DNA from: Candidatus Nanopelagicales bacterium
GTDB lineage: Bacteria; Actinomycetota; Actinomycetes; S36-B12; GCA-2699445
Direction of reading: 5' to 3'
Length of the DNA stretch: 11,161 nucleotides
Assembly: GCA_029939085.1 (NCBI GenBank)
Contig: JAOZTQ010000013.1
Span: 3,403 to 14,563 of the forward strand
This document shows positions 5,178 to 11,161 of the stretch, piece by piece (the first letter of the stretch is position 1; every line of letters begins with the position of its first letter). The translations under genes and the position numbers were made by a program. The notes beneath the pieces were generated by a model, which made no database searches, had not been told where the DNA came from, and saw nothing but the letters and a program-made list of their open reading frames with translations.

Positions 5178-6550
5178 CACTACGGGCGAGACTGGCGATC
5201 AGCTTTGCTGCCTTGGCGACAGTCGTGGCTGTACTGATGGGCGCGCTCGGATATGCAACTGTGGCTTCGCGAGTTACCACCCAAACCGATGAGGCACTGC
5301 TCAATGCTGCTGAGCGAGTCTTGAATGGCCCACGGGCAGGCGATGCATTGGCATTTTCTCGGGATCAGTTCCAAGGGAGAAGAGACCCGCTGCCGCCACA
5401 AGATCGAAATCTGCTCATCACCAAGGTTCTAGCTGATGGTTCCTTTGACACACTGCGGGGAGACCCCACACTTACGCCCGAATCAGCTGATATCGAAATA
5501 GCGGCCAGCACCGAACCAACTAGTTCGGCTCGAACGCAGGAAGTAGCGGGCAATCCGTACCGCGTTGTCGTTGCTACCAACGGAAATGGTGCCGCAGCAA
5601 TAGCTGTAGCCCGGGACTGGAGTGAGCAGACGTCTGTCCTGCGTGGACTGGCATTAACCATGGTTGGATTGGCGAGTGCACTAGCGCTGCTGGCGGCTTT
5701 AGTCGGATGGTGGTTAGCGCGCAGGATCACCGCGCGGCTCGAGTCACTGACCGCTGCTGCCGTACAAGTCAGTCAAACAGGTTCACTTGATGTGGAAGTG
5801 CCGGGTGAAGGAAATGATGAGGTTGGTCGGCTGGCTTCAGCATTCAACACGATGCTGCTGCGCCTTACCCAATCGCAAGCAGAGCAGCAACGACTAGTCC
5901 AGGATGCCGGCCACGAGCTGCGTACTCCATTGACATCCATCAGAACAAATATCAGCTTGCTGCAACGCTTTTCCGAATTGGATCCCGAGGTCCAAGACCG
6001 TGTCGTAGCCGATCTGCGCGGTGAATCGGCCGAACTGACAGACTTAGTCAACGAGCTTTTGGAAATCGCGTCGGGCACTAGTCCCATCGGTGAACCGGCA
6101 CCCGTATTACTTGCCGATGTTGTGTCCCAAGTTGTCGAGCGAGTTCGCCGTAAATCCGATATCGAGTTACGGGTCAGCTGCGACGACTCTGTGGTCATCG
6201 GCTACGAGACTTTATTGGAACGAGCAACATGGAACCTCGTAGAGAATGCAATGAAGTTCGATAGCAATGGCGGAGCTATCGACATTCAGGTCCGCGAAAA
6301 TGAACTTATTGTGTCGGACCGTGGTCCCGGTGTTTCTCAAGATGATCAAGATCAGATTTTTGAGCGCTTCTATCGACCCGTATCCTCACGCAGTCTTCCT
6401 GGATCTGGACTAGGACTAGCCATCGTCAAGGATGTAGCCGAAACACATAGGGCAAGCGTTTGGTGCAGTGACCGAGTTGGCGGCGGTGCTGAGTTTCACA
6501 TTAAGTTTCCGCGATCCGATGTAGAAACTGGCACTGGAGCCAGAAGTTGA
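5174..6550 (+). CDS. HAMP sensor histidine kinase (MprB-like)
   Basis: A 458-residue membrane kinase and partner of the regulator it overlaps by 4 bp. Order: TM1 (about 7-30), an extracytoplasmic sensor of about 125 residues (31-156), TM2 (about 158-181), HAMP (182-235), HisKA with H247 in GHELRTPLTSIRTN, then HATPase: N-box NLVENAMKF (354-362), G1 SDRGPGVSQ (382-386), F-box FERFYRP (396-402), G2 GSGLGLAIV (410-418). All catalytic motifs are complete. The sensor part shows no recognised ligand domain. Its last 55 bp overlap the convergent tetR gene. Confidence 0.93.
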   Translation: MTLRARLAISFAALATVVAVLMGALGYATVASRVTTQTDEALLNAAERVLNGPRAGDALAFSRDQFQGRRDPLPPQDRNLLITKVLADGSFDTLRGDPTLTPESADIEIAASTEPTSSARTQEVAGNPYRVVVATNGNGAAAIAVARDWSEQTSVLRGLALTMVGLASALALLAALVGWWLARRITARLESLTAAAVQVSQTGSLDVEVPGEGNDEVGRLASAFNTMLLRLTQSQAEQQRLVQDAGHELRTPLTSIRTNISLLQRFSELDPEVQDRVVADLRGESAELTDLVNELLEIASGTSPIGEPAPVLLADVVSQVVERVRRKSDIELRVSCDDSVVIGYETLLERATWNLVENAMKFDSNGGAIDIQVRENELIVSDRGPGVSQDDQDQIFERFYRPVSSRSLPGSGLGLAIVKDVAETHRASVWCSDRVGGGAEFHIKFPRSDVETGTGARS

Positions 6551-7125
6551 GCTCCAACCCAGCCAACCTGCTCAGCCATCTGAGCCGGGGTACCGAATGG
6601 ACGGATCACATAACTGAGCACCAGACGAACCACAAGCACTACGGCGGCAGACAGCGTATCCTCATCGGGCAAAACGTCTGAATAGTTGCGACTCAAGGAT
6701 TTGACGACCACATCGCTAGCCCCCTGGATGATAGGAGTCGATTCTGTCGTCAACAGCGGCAGTAGTCCGGTTTCGGCATCAGGGCCAGGCGACAGCGCCG
6801 CGGACAGCAAGACGTTGTCTCGAGCGATCGTAAACACGGAACTAGCCGCAGCTACAAGGGCAGCATTAGGATTCGATTCCCGCTCAATGGCTTCAGACAC
6901 TGCGCTCAGGAACATCGCTACTTCCCGCGCAATTAACTCCTGACCAAGTTGCGGCTTCGAACCGATTTCGTTGTAGACAGACTGCCGAGAAACCCCCGCA
7001 CGCTCGCCAACAGCGATCATCGTTACCCCAGACCAGCCAGACTCCGCAACAACTTCGATGGCTGCATCCAAAATGCGGGTCCGCAATGGCGACGCCACGT
7101 TATACGTCCCCATCTGTTGCAGCAT
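6496..7125 (-). CDS. alkX: TetR-family regulator of the alkane operon
   Basis: A 209-residue TetR repressor. The N-terminal helix-turn-helix is at about 35-55 (VTMIAVGERAGVSRQSVYNEIGS), preceded by RTRILDAAIEVVAESGW. The C-terminal part (60-200) is all-helical and probably forms a ligand pocket and dimer face. The start at 7125 or 7113 (Met5) overlaps the end of the rubredoxin gene by 26 or 14 bp; neither has a Shine-Dalgarno, so translation is probably coupled. TetR proteins named AlkX or AlkU sit in the same place in Dietzia and Rhodococcus alkB loci, and AlkX represses its operon with fatty acids as effectors. The same role here is inferred. The name is by synteny only. Confidence 0.85.
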   Translation of the reverse strand: MLQQMGTYNVASPLRTRILDAAIEVVAESGWSGVTMIAVGERAGVSRQSVYNEIGSKPQLGQELIAREVAMFLSAVSEAIERESNPNAALVAAASSVFTIARDNVLLSAALSPGPDAETGLLPLLTTESTPIIQGASDVVVKSLSRNYSDVLPDEDTLSAAVVLVVRLVLSYVIRPFGTPAQMAEQVGWVGAQLLAPVPVSTSDRGNLM

Positions 7126-7285
7126 CTAGGGGAATGAAGTCAACTTTCTCCCGAACCCCACAGTCTGGACATGCCCAGTCATCGGGAACGTCGTCCCAAT
7201 CAGTACCGGCCGGAAAACCCTCGCGGTCGTCACCGCTTATTTCGTCAAAGGTGTACCCGCAGCTATCGCACTGATATCGACTCAT
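7100..7285 (-). CDS. rubA: rubredoxin (electron donor to AlkB)
   Basis: A 61-residue rubredoxin with both iron-binding knuckles: C6-x-x-C9-G (CDSCGY) and C39-P-D-C42-G (WACPDCG). Conserved aromatic and acidic positions are present (Y11, GFPAGTDWDDVPDDW). A single Fe held by four Cys passes electrons from a rubredoxin reductase, not in this window, to AlkB. The start overlaps the alkB stop by 4 bp (ATGA), giving tight coupling. Length and the extended acidic middle fit AlkG-type rubredoxins. Confidence 0.95.
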   Translation of the reverse strand: MSRYQCDSCGYTFDEISGDDREGFPAGTDWDDVPDDWACPDCGVREKVDFIPLDAATDGDV

Positions 7286-8469
7286 GAGACCGCGGAGGTC
7301 TCAGCTGTGCCATAAGCAGCAATCAGCTTCTCCCGCTTACTAGGCTGCATATTCGCCAAGCCGACATCCCCGTGATAATGATTGAGCACCCTGGGATCCA
7401 TAACTCGGCGCCAGAGCGGTGGGAAAAGCGCAAGCACAATCATTCCCGCATACCCAGTCGGTAGCACTGGTGCCTCTTGATCGTCACGCAACGCCTGGTA
7501 TCGACGCGTCGGATTGGCGTGGTGATCACTGTGCCGCTGCAGGTGATAGAGCAGAACGTTCGTGGCTATGTTGTTGCTATTCCAACTATGGGCGGGGATG
7601 ACTCGCTCCCACCGGCCGGTTTGAGTTCGCTGCCGAAGCAGGCCGTAGTGTTCGAGATAGTTCACAGTTTCCAGCAATACGATTCCCACGAAGGCCTGCA
7701 GGATCAAGAAGGGCAAGATTTGCGGACCGAAGAAAACGACCAAAGCGGTCCACAAAACAATGGACATAAGCCATGCGTTGAGTACGTCATTGCGAAGTGA
7801 CCAGTGCGACTGATTCCGGCGCTTGAAGCGCGGCTGCTCCAGGCGCCACGCGCTCCTTACACTGCCTCCAATTGTTCGGGGTAAGAACATGTAGAGGCTT
7901 TCTCCCATTCTTGCGCTGGCAGGATCTTCGGGTGTGGCCACCTTCACGTGATGACCACGGTTGTGTTCGATGTAGAAGTGCCCGTAGAAGGATTGAGCGA
8001 GGGCTATTTTGGCCAGCCACCGTTCCACGCTCTCACGCTTATGACCCAGTTCATGTGCGGTATTTATTCCGACGCCGGCAACTGTGCCAACGGTGAGTGC
8101 GAGACCAATTTCGGACGCTAGCGACAACGAGTCACCAGACCATAGCCAGCAAGCCCAGATCAGTGCTGCGTATTGCAGCGGTAGGTAGAGAAAGGTCACC
8201 CACCGGTAGTACTTGTCTTCCTCTAACGACTTTATGAGGTCATCAGGTGGGTTGGAACGGTCCAGACCCGTGCTCAGGTCAATGAGGGGAATGACGACCA
8301 GGATCAGAACTGGGCCGATGTACCAAAATCCATTCCAACCAGTTAATGACGCTAAGGCGCCACCGAGGAACGGAAAAGTGGGGATTAGTAAACCGAAAAG
8401 CCACAGATAGCGTTTTCGATCAGTCCAGGCTTCCTCAGACGTGGGTGTCTCTGGTGCTACCGAAGTCAT
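7282..8469 (-). CDS. alkB: alkane 1-monooxygenase (membrane di-iron hydroxylase)
   Basis: A 395-residue integral membrane enzyme that hydroxylates the terminal carbon of alkanes using O2 and rubredoxin electrons. Histidine boxes: HELGHK (139-144), EHNRGHH (168-174), LQRHSDHH (310-317), and the AlkB-typical NYLEHYG (270-276). About six hydrophobic segments lie at roughly 21-44, 48-66, 92-112, 117-138, 230-250 and 252-270. A longer in-frame start at 8508 would add 13 residues, but AGGAG (8475-8479) sits 5 nt before the ATG at 8469, so that start is used. The C-terminus (GTAETSAVS) is separate from the rubredoxin, so this is not an AlkB-rubredoxin fusion. It leads the alkB-rubA-tetR operon. Confidence 0.96.
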   Translation of the reverse strand: MTSVAPETPTSEEAWTDRKRYLWLFGLLIPTFPFLGGALASLTGWNGFWYIGPVLILVVIPLIDLSTGLDRSNPPDDLIKSLEEDKYYRWVTFLYLPLQYAALIWACWLWSGDSLSLASEIGLALTVGTVAGVGINTAHELGHKRESVERWLAKIALAQSFYGHFYIEHNRGHHVKVATPEDPASARMGESLYMFLPRTIGGSVRSAWRLEQPRFKRRNQSHWSLRNDVLNAWLMSIVLWTALVVFFGPQILPFLILQAFVGIVLLETVNYLEHYGLLRQRTQTGRWERVIPAHSWNSNNIATNVLLYHLQRHSDHHANPTRRYQALRDDQEAPVLPTGYAGMIVLALFPPLWRRVMDPRVLNHYHGDVGLANMQPSKREKLIAAYGTAETSAVS

Positions 8470-8474
8470 GAGCT

Positions 8475-8479
8475 CTCCT
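8475..8479 (-). promoter_or_regulatory. ribosome binding site fixing the alkB start
   Basis: AGGAG on the minus strand, 5 nt before the ATG at 8469. The upstream ATG at 8508 lacks a comparable site. Confidence 0.75.
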
Positions 8480-8524
8480 AACCTCGTCCCGTCGAGTCGG
8501 TAAGCCACTGCCGCTCAATCGGAG

Positions 8525-8549
8525 TTTACATTATATGTGGATTTGTAAA
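8525..8549. promoter_or_regulatory. inverted repeat over the alkB -10, candidate TetR operator
   Basis: TTTACA (8525-8530) and TGTAAA (8544-8549) are perfect 6-bp arms spaced by 13 bp, overlapping the -10 and the spacer. A smaller palindrome ACAT-TAT-ATGT (8528-8538) is nested inside. A repressor bound here would block RNA polymerase. That the TetR protein of the same operon is the binder is inference. The rest of the 202-bp spacer (8470-8671) shows no further clear operator. Confidence 0.5.
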
Positions 8550-8558
8550 GTGTAAGAA
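8530..8558 (-). promoter_or_regulatory. alkB: candidate alkB promoter
   Basis: On the minus strand a perfect TATAAT (8530-8535) is preceded by 17 nt and TTCTTA (8553-8558), which matches TTGACA at only three bases. Predicted transcription would begin near 8523, giving a 5' leader of about 54 nt. A perfect -10 with a weak -35 fits a regulated promoter. Confidence 0.55.
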
Positions 8559-8659
8559 CTGAGATTTCGCTGCGATTTGCAGGATTTTCACTCCTTCGTC
8601 GCATCCCACAGCTAGTCGGATTCAGAAAATCACCCACTCACTGCGATACCCGAAGCGGC

Positions 8660-8671
8660 TACGCTAAACCT
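8660..8671 (+). promoter_or_regulatory. -10 box of a probable leaderless transcript
   Basis: TACGCT (8660-8665, TAnnnT type) ends 6 nt before the ATG at 8672. There is no Shine-Dalgarno between it and the ATG. This spacing is the known sign of leaderless mRNAs in actinobacteria. No good -35 is seen. Confidence 0.5.
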
Positions 8672-10039
8672 ATGCCGGACGACGACATCCACAACAATCC
8701 CTGGGCCGAGGGCAGCAATAGTGAGGCGTTTGAACTCGATCGCAGCCACGTATTTCATTCCTGGAGCGCGCAAGGCGGTTTAAACCCCTTGGTGATCGCT
8801 TCAGGAGCAGGCACCAAAGTGTGGGATTTCGATGGAAACGTCTACCTCGACTTTTCTAGCCAACTTGTGAATACCAACATCGGACATCAGCACCCCAAGG
8901 TCGTTGAAGCTATTCAGTCACAAGCTGCAGTTCAAGCGACACTGGCACCTCAGCATGCATCGTTAGTGCGGGGTCGAACGGCCCGAGCCATCAGCGAACT
9001 AGCACCCCCGAAACATCACAAAGTTTTCTTCACTAATGGCGGCGCTGATGCCGCAGAGAATGCGGTTCGGATGGCTCGAATCCATACCGGCCGCCATAAG
9101 GTTTTGAGCTTTTACCGCAGTTATCACGGCAACACTGGCTCGGCTATCAATGCGACAGGAGATCCTCGGCGCTGGCCCAACGAGTACTCCTTCGGTCACG
9201 TCCATTTCTTTGGTCCGTATCTGTATCGCTCCGCTTTCCACGCCACAAACGAGGAAGAAGAGTGTGAGCGTGCGCTAGCGCACCTCGAGCAGGTTATTCA
9301 GTTCGAGGGCCCGAAAACCGTTGCGGCGGTGATGATCGAGTCTGTCGTGGGGACCGCTGGGGTTTTGATCCCGCCACCCGGTTACCTTCAAGGCGTTCGC
9401 GATCTATGCGATAAATATGGCGTCGTCTATATCGCTGATGAGGTCATGGCAGGATTTGGTCGGACCGGTAAGTGGTTTGCTTACGACAACTGGAATGTCG
9501 ATCCTGACCTGATCATTTTCGCAAAGGGTTCGAACTCCGGCTATGTACCGCTGGGCGGCGTAATTATTCAGGATGACATCGCAGCAACTTTCGATGATCG
9601 GGTTTTCCCGGGGGGTCTCACCTACAGTGGTCACCCGCTAGCGTGCGCGTCTTCATTGGCATCTATTGAGGCCATGAAGGACGAAGGCATCATCGAACAT
9701 GCCGCTTGGATTGGCGAGAATGTTTTGGGACCGGGATTGCGCACTCTTGCTGAGAAGCATCCGGTGATTGGTGAGGTCCGTGGCCTCGGAGTCTTCTGGG
9801 CATTAGATCTGGTCACCGATCGAGCCACTCGGGAACCGCTCGCGCCCTACGGTGGCACAAGCGAAGCCATGGGTGTCCTCACTAAGGGATGTGTTGCCCG
9901 GGGACTACTCCCCTTCGCGAACTTCAACCGCCTTCATGTGGTTCCCCCATGTGTGGTGACCGAGGATGAAGCCAAAGAAGGGCTCGCCTTACTTGATCAG
10001 GCTTTTAACGAAGTAGACAAGTACTACACCGGCTCCTAG
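8672..10039 (+). CDS. class III PLP-dependent aminotransferase (omega-amino acid or taurine type)
   Basis: A 455-residue enzyme of fold-type I, subgroup class III. The substrate-side N-terminus is WDFDGNVYLDFSSQLVNTNIGHQHP (two joined blocks, 51-75); PLP contacts include NGGADAAENA (122-131), YHG (151-153), D256 in IADEVMAGFGRTG, Schiff-base lysine K285 in IIFAKGSNSGYVPLGG, and T317 in GGLTYSGHPLACA. Length is typical. The FSSQLVN and HSWSAQG segments recall taurine-pyruvate and beta-alanine-pyruvate aminotransferases, but these subgroups are hard to separate by eye, so no symbol is given. It is divergent from alkB over 202 bp; a shared pathway is not evident. The start has a leaderless-type -10 and no RBS. 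Confidence 0.88.
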   Translation: MPDDDIHNNPWAEGSNSEAFELDRSHVFHSWSAQGGLNPLVIASGAGTKVWDFDGNVYLDFSSQLVNTNIGHQHPKVVEAIQSQAAVQATLAPQHASLVRGRTARAISELAPPKHHKVFFTNGGADAAENAVRMARIHTGRHKVLSFYRSYHGNTGSAINATGDPRRWPNEYSFGHVHFFGPYLYRSAFHATNEEEECERALAHLEQVIQFEGPKTVAAVMIESVVGTAGVLIPPPGYLQGVRDLCDKYGVVYIADEVMAGFGRTGKWFAYDNWNVDPDLIIFAKGSNSGYVPLGGVIIQDDIAATFDDRVFPGGLTYSGHPLACASSLASIEAMKDEGIIEHAAWIGENVLGPGLRTLAEKHPVIGEVRGLGVFWALDLVTDRATREPLAPYGGTSEAMGVLTKGCVARGLLPFANFNRLHVVPPCVVTEDEAKEGLALLDQAFNEVDKYYTGS

Positions 10040-10081
10040 TCGTAACGCCTGGACGCAACTTCGATACCGGTAAAGCGAGCT

Positions 10082-10103
10082 CGCGCCGATTCAACTAGGC
10101 GCG
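10082..10103. terminator. weak hairpin between convergent genes
   Basis: CGCGCC (10082-10087) and GGCGCG (10098-10103) form a 6-bp GC stem with a 10-nt loop, and a GCGAGCTCGC palindrome (10075-10084) abuts it. It lies in the 55-bp gap between two convergent genes, reaching into the end of the right-hand one. There is no U-tract, so a bidirectional terminator is only possible. Confidence 0.35.
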
Positions 10104-11161
10104 TTCGCGAACCAGAAGAAACAGCGTCAAACCGGAGGCAATCAACACAATCGAGGTGAGGAAACCCAACAGGATGTAACTGCCGGTGTTCGCTGGTGTA
10201 CCACCACCGGGACCAACGATAGTTACGGTTAACTTGTCCGAATCCGTTACGGGTGTACCGACGCTCTTTCCATTCACCTTGGGCTGTCCGGTCACCGTGA
10301 CGGTGTTGGTCGTTGAGCGATCTAAGGTCGCCGTACATTCAAAGACCCAGGTCTCATTGGTTTTGGCGCCAGAATTTTTGTTTTCCAACAAGTTGTTGCC
10401 GTTACGGTCACCGCTGACAAACTGAACATCCGAGCAGCGGTCGTCGCTGATGAGGCGCGCTACCTTCGCTAACGGCAGACTGCCAGTATTGGTGACCTTG
10501 TAGGTGTAGGTGACGGCAGACCCAGAACGCACTTTGTCGTTCGACGCACTCTTTACAACTTTGATGCCAGCCTTGTTCACGACCTTGACAACGGCCGTCT
10601 TCTTCACCGGTACCGGTGTGCCAGTGAGGTTCGGGTTTTTCGGCAGGAATGGAGTTGGTGTTGTCGTGGCTACATTTGTCGTCTCACCATCAACACTAGT
10701 AGTACAGGCGAACTTCCAAACCTCACCAATCGACAAAACACTGTCATTGCCGCTATCGCCTGACTCGTAAACTATGGAGTTGCATTTGTCGTCGTCGAGC
10801 CATTGATCTCGGCTTCGGTCTGGGTATCGGAAATCCGTCTGCCCGTAATTCCGAAGGCGATAAACGAACCTCACGTCCTTACCGTCGTAGACCAAACTTC
10901 GGCGTGCTTCCTTGGTCAGCTCCAGACCAGGCTTCTTCACTGCGACAAATGCATTATCGGTTGAAGTCACGGTCTTTCCGGTCGTGACCCCGGTCATTGT
11001 GGTCGTAGCAATATTGACGGTGTCTTCGGTGATATTGGTCGCCTGACACGTAAAGGTCCACGACTCCCCCGGTATCGCCGGATTTCCTGATTTCGCTAAC
11101 CGATTGCCAGATCCTGAGGTCCGAGTTACCGGCGCACACTTATCATCGGAAATCATCCCGG
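10095..11161 (-). CDS. cell-surface repeat protein with degenerate sortase-type tail (partial, N-terminus missing)
   Basis: At least 354 residues; the frame is open through the right edge, and the Met codon at 11156 sits inside a repeat, so it is not the real start. Three repeats each carry a DD[K/R]C...(F)xC cysteine pair: C7/C37, C125/C151 and C241/C274 (numbered from that Met). They are linked by VTYTYKVTNTGSLPL-like beta segments of the DUF11/conserved-repeat class of bacterial surface proteins. Repeated T-rich closings (NIATTT, NVATTT, NTVTVT) mark the end of each unit. The C-terminus has GPGGGTPANTG (315-325), a hydrophobic helix (about 327-348) and RERA. This is the layout of a sortase signal, but the motif reads PANTG instead of LPxTG; class E sortases use LAxTG, so a weak match is possible. 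A plain C-terminal membrane anchor is the alternative. Confidence 0.8.
   Translation of the reverse strand, partial: GMISDDKCAPVTRTSGSGNRLAKSGNPAIPGESWTFTCQATNITEDTVNIATTTMTGVTTGKTVTSTDNAFVAVKKPGLELTKEARRSLVYDGKDVRFVYRLRNYGQTDFRYPDRSRDQWLDDDKCNSIVYESGDSGNDSVLSIGEVWKFACTTSVDGETTNVATTTPTPFLPKNPNLTGTPVPVKKTAVVKVVNKAGIKVVKSASNDKVRSGSAVTYTYKVTNTGSLPLAKVARLISDDRCSDVQFVSGDRNGNNLLENKNSGAKTNETWVFECTATLDRSTTNTVTVTGQPKVNGKSVGTPVTDSDKLTVTIVGPGGGTPANTGSYILLGFLTSIVLIASGLTLFLLVRERA

Noticed and set aside
8470..8508. Longer start for alkB
   Set aside because: AGGAG is placed for the ATG at 8469; the longer form adds residues not typical of AlkB.
1..11161. Mobile element, prophage or CRISPR array
   Set aside because: No transposase, integrase, terminal repeats or regularly spaced repeats were seen; the only tandem repeats are inside protein-coding genes.

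Overview
The window looks like an actinobacterial chromosome segment of moderate GC. This rests on an MprAB-like two-component pair, an alkB-rubredoxin-TetR operon of the actinobacterial type, a leaderless-style start on an aminotransferase, long GC-rich hairpins with or without U-tracts, and a surface protein with a degenerate sortase-type tail. No rRNA, tRNA, CRISPR array, transposase or integrase was seen.

Left (1-2539): the most unusual part, a probable RiPP (ribosomally made, post-translationally modified peptide) locus. Two small genes (188-595 minus, 2138-2539 plus) encode precursors with a nitrile-hydratase-like leader (NHLP type). Both have Cys-free leaders of about 108-115 residues followed by short cores dense in cysteine (6 and 5 Cys), and both cores share the tail CTGAVSH[D/E]TW. 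Between them lies a luciferase-like flavin monooxygenase (842-2125), 12 bp upstream of the second precursor and divergent from the first. At the left edge a gene on the minus strand begins (1-53, partial). Its first 17 residues resemble the N-termini of TOMM leader-binding/cyclodehydratase proteins, and a strong hairpin separates it from the first precursor. Modification of the cysteines by a cyclodehydratase outside the window and by the flavin enzyme is an inference.

Middle (2723-6550): a small secreted lipoprotein with a textbook terminator, then a secreted protein built of four PepSY-like repeats, a perfect 16-bp hairpin, and an OmpR-family response regulator overlapping a HAMP histidine kinase by 4 bp. 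The PepSY protein may be a sensor accessory or an output of the two-component system.

Right-centre (6496-8671, minus strand): an alkane-hydroxylation operon, alkB-rubA-tetR, with overlapping gene ends. AlkB hydroxylates medium/long-chain alkanes, the rubredoxin delivers electrons, and the TetR protein is the likely local repressor. A TATAAT box lies inside a TTTACA-N13-TGTAAA inverted repeat upstream of alkB. The tetR 3' end overlaps the kinase 3' end by 55 bp.

Right (8672-11161): a class III PLP aminotransferase, divergent from alkB and probably leaderless, convergent with the C-terminal part of a repeat-containing cell-surface protein that runs off the right edge.
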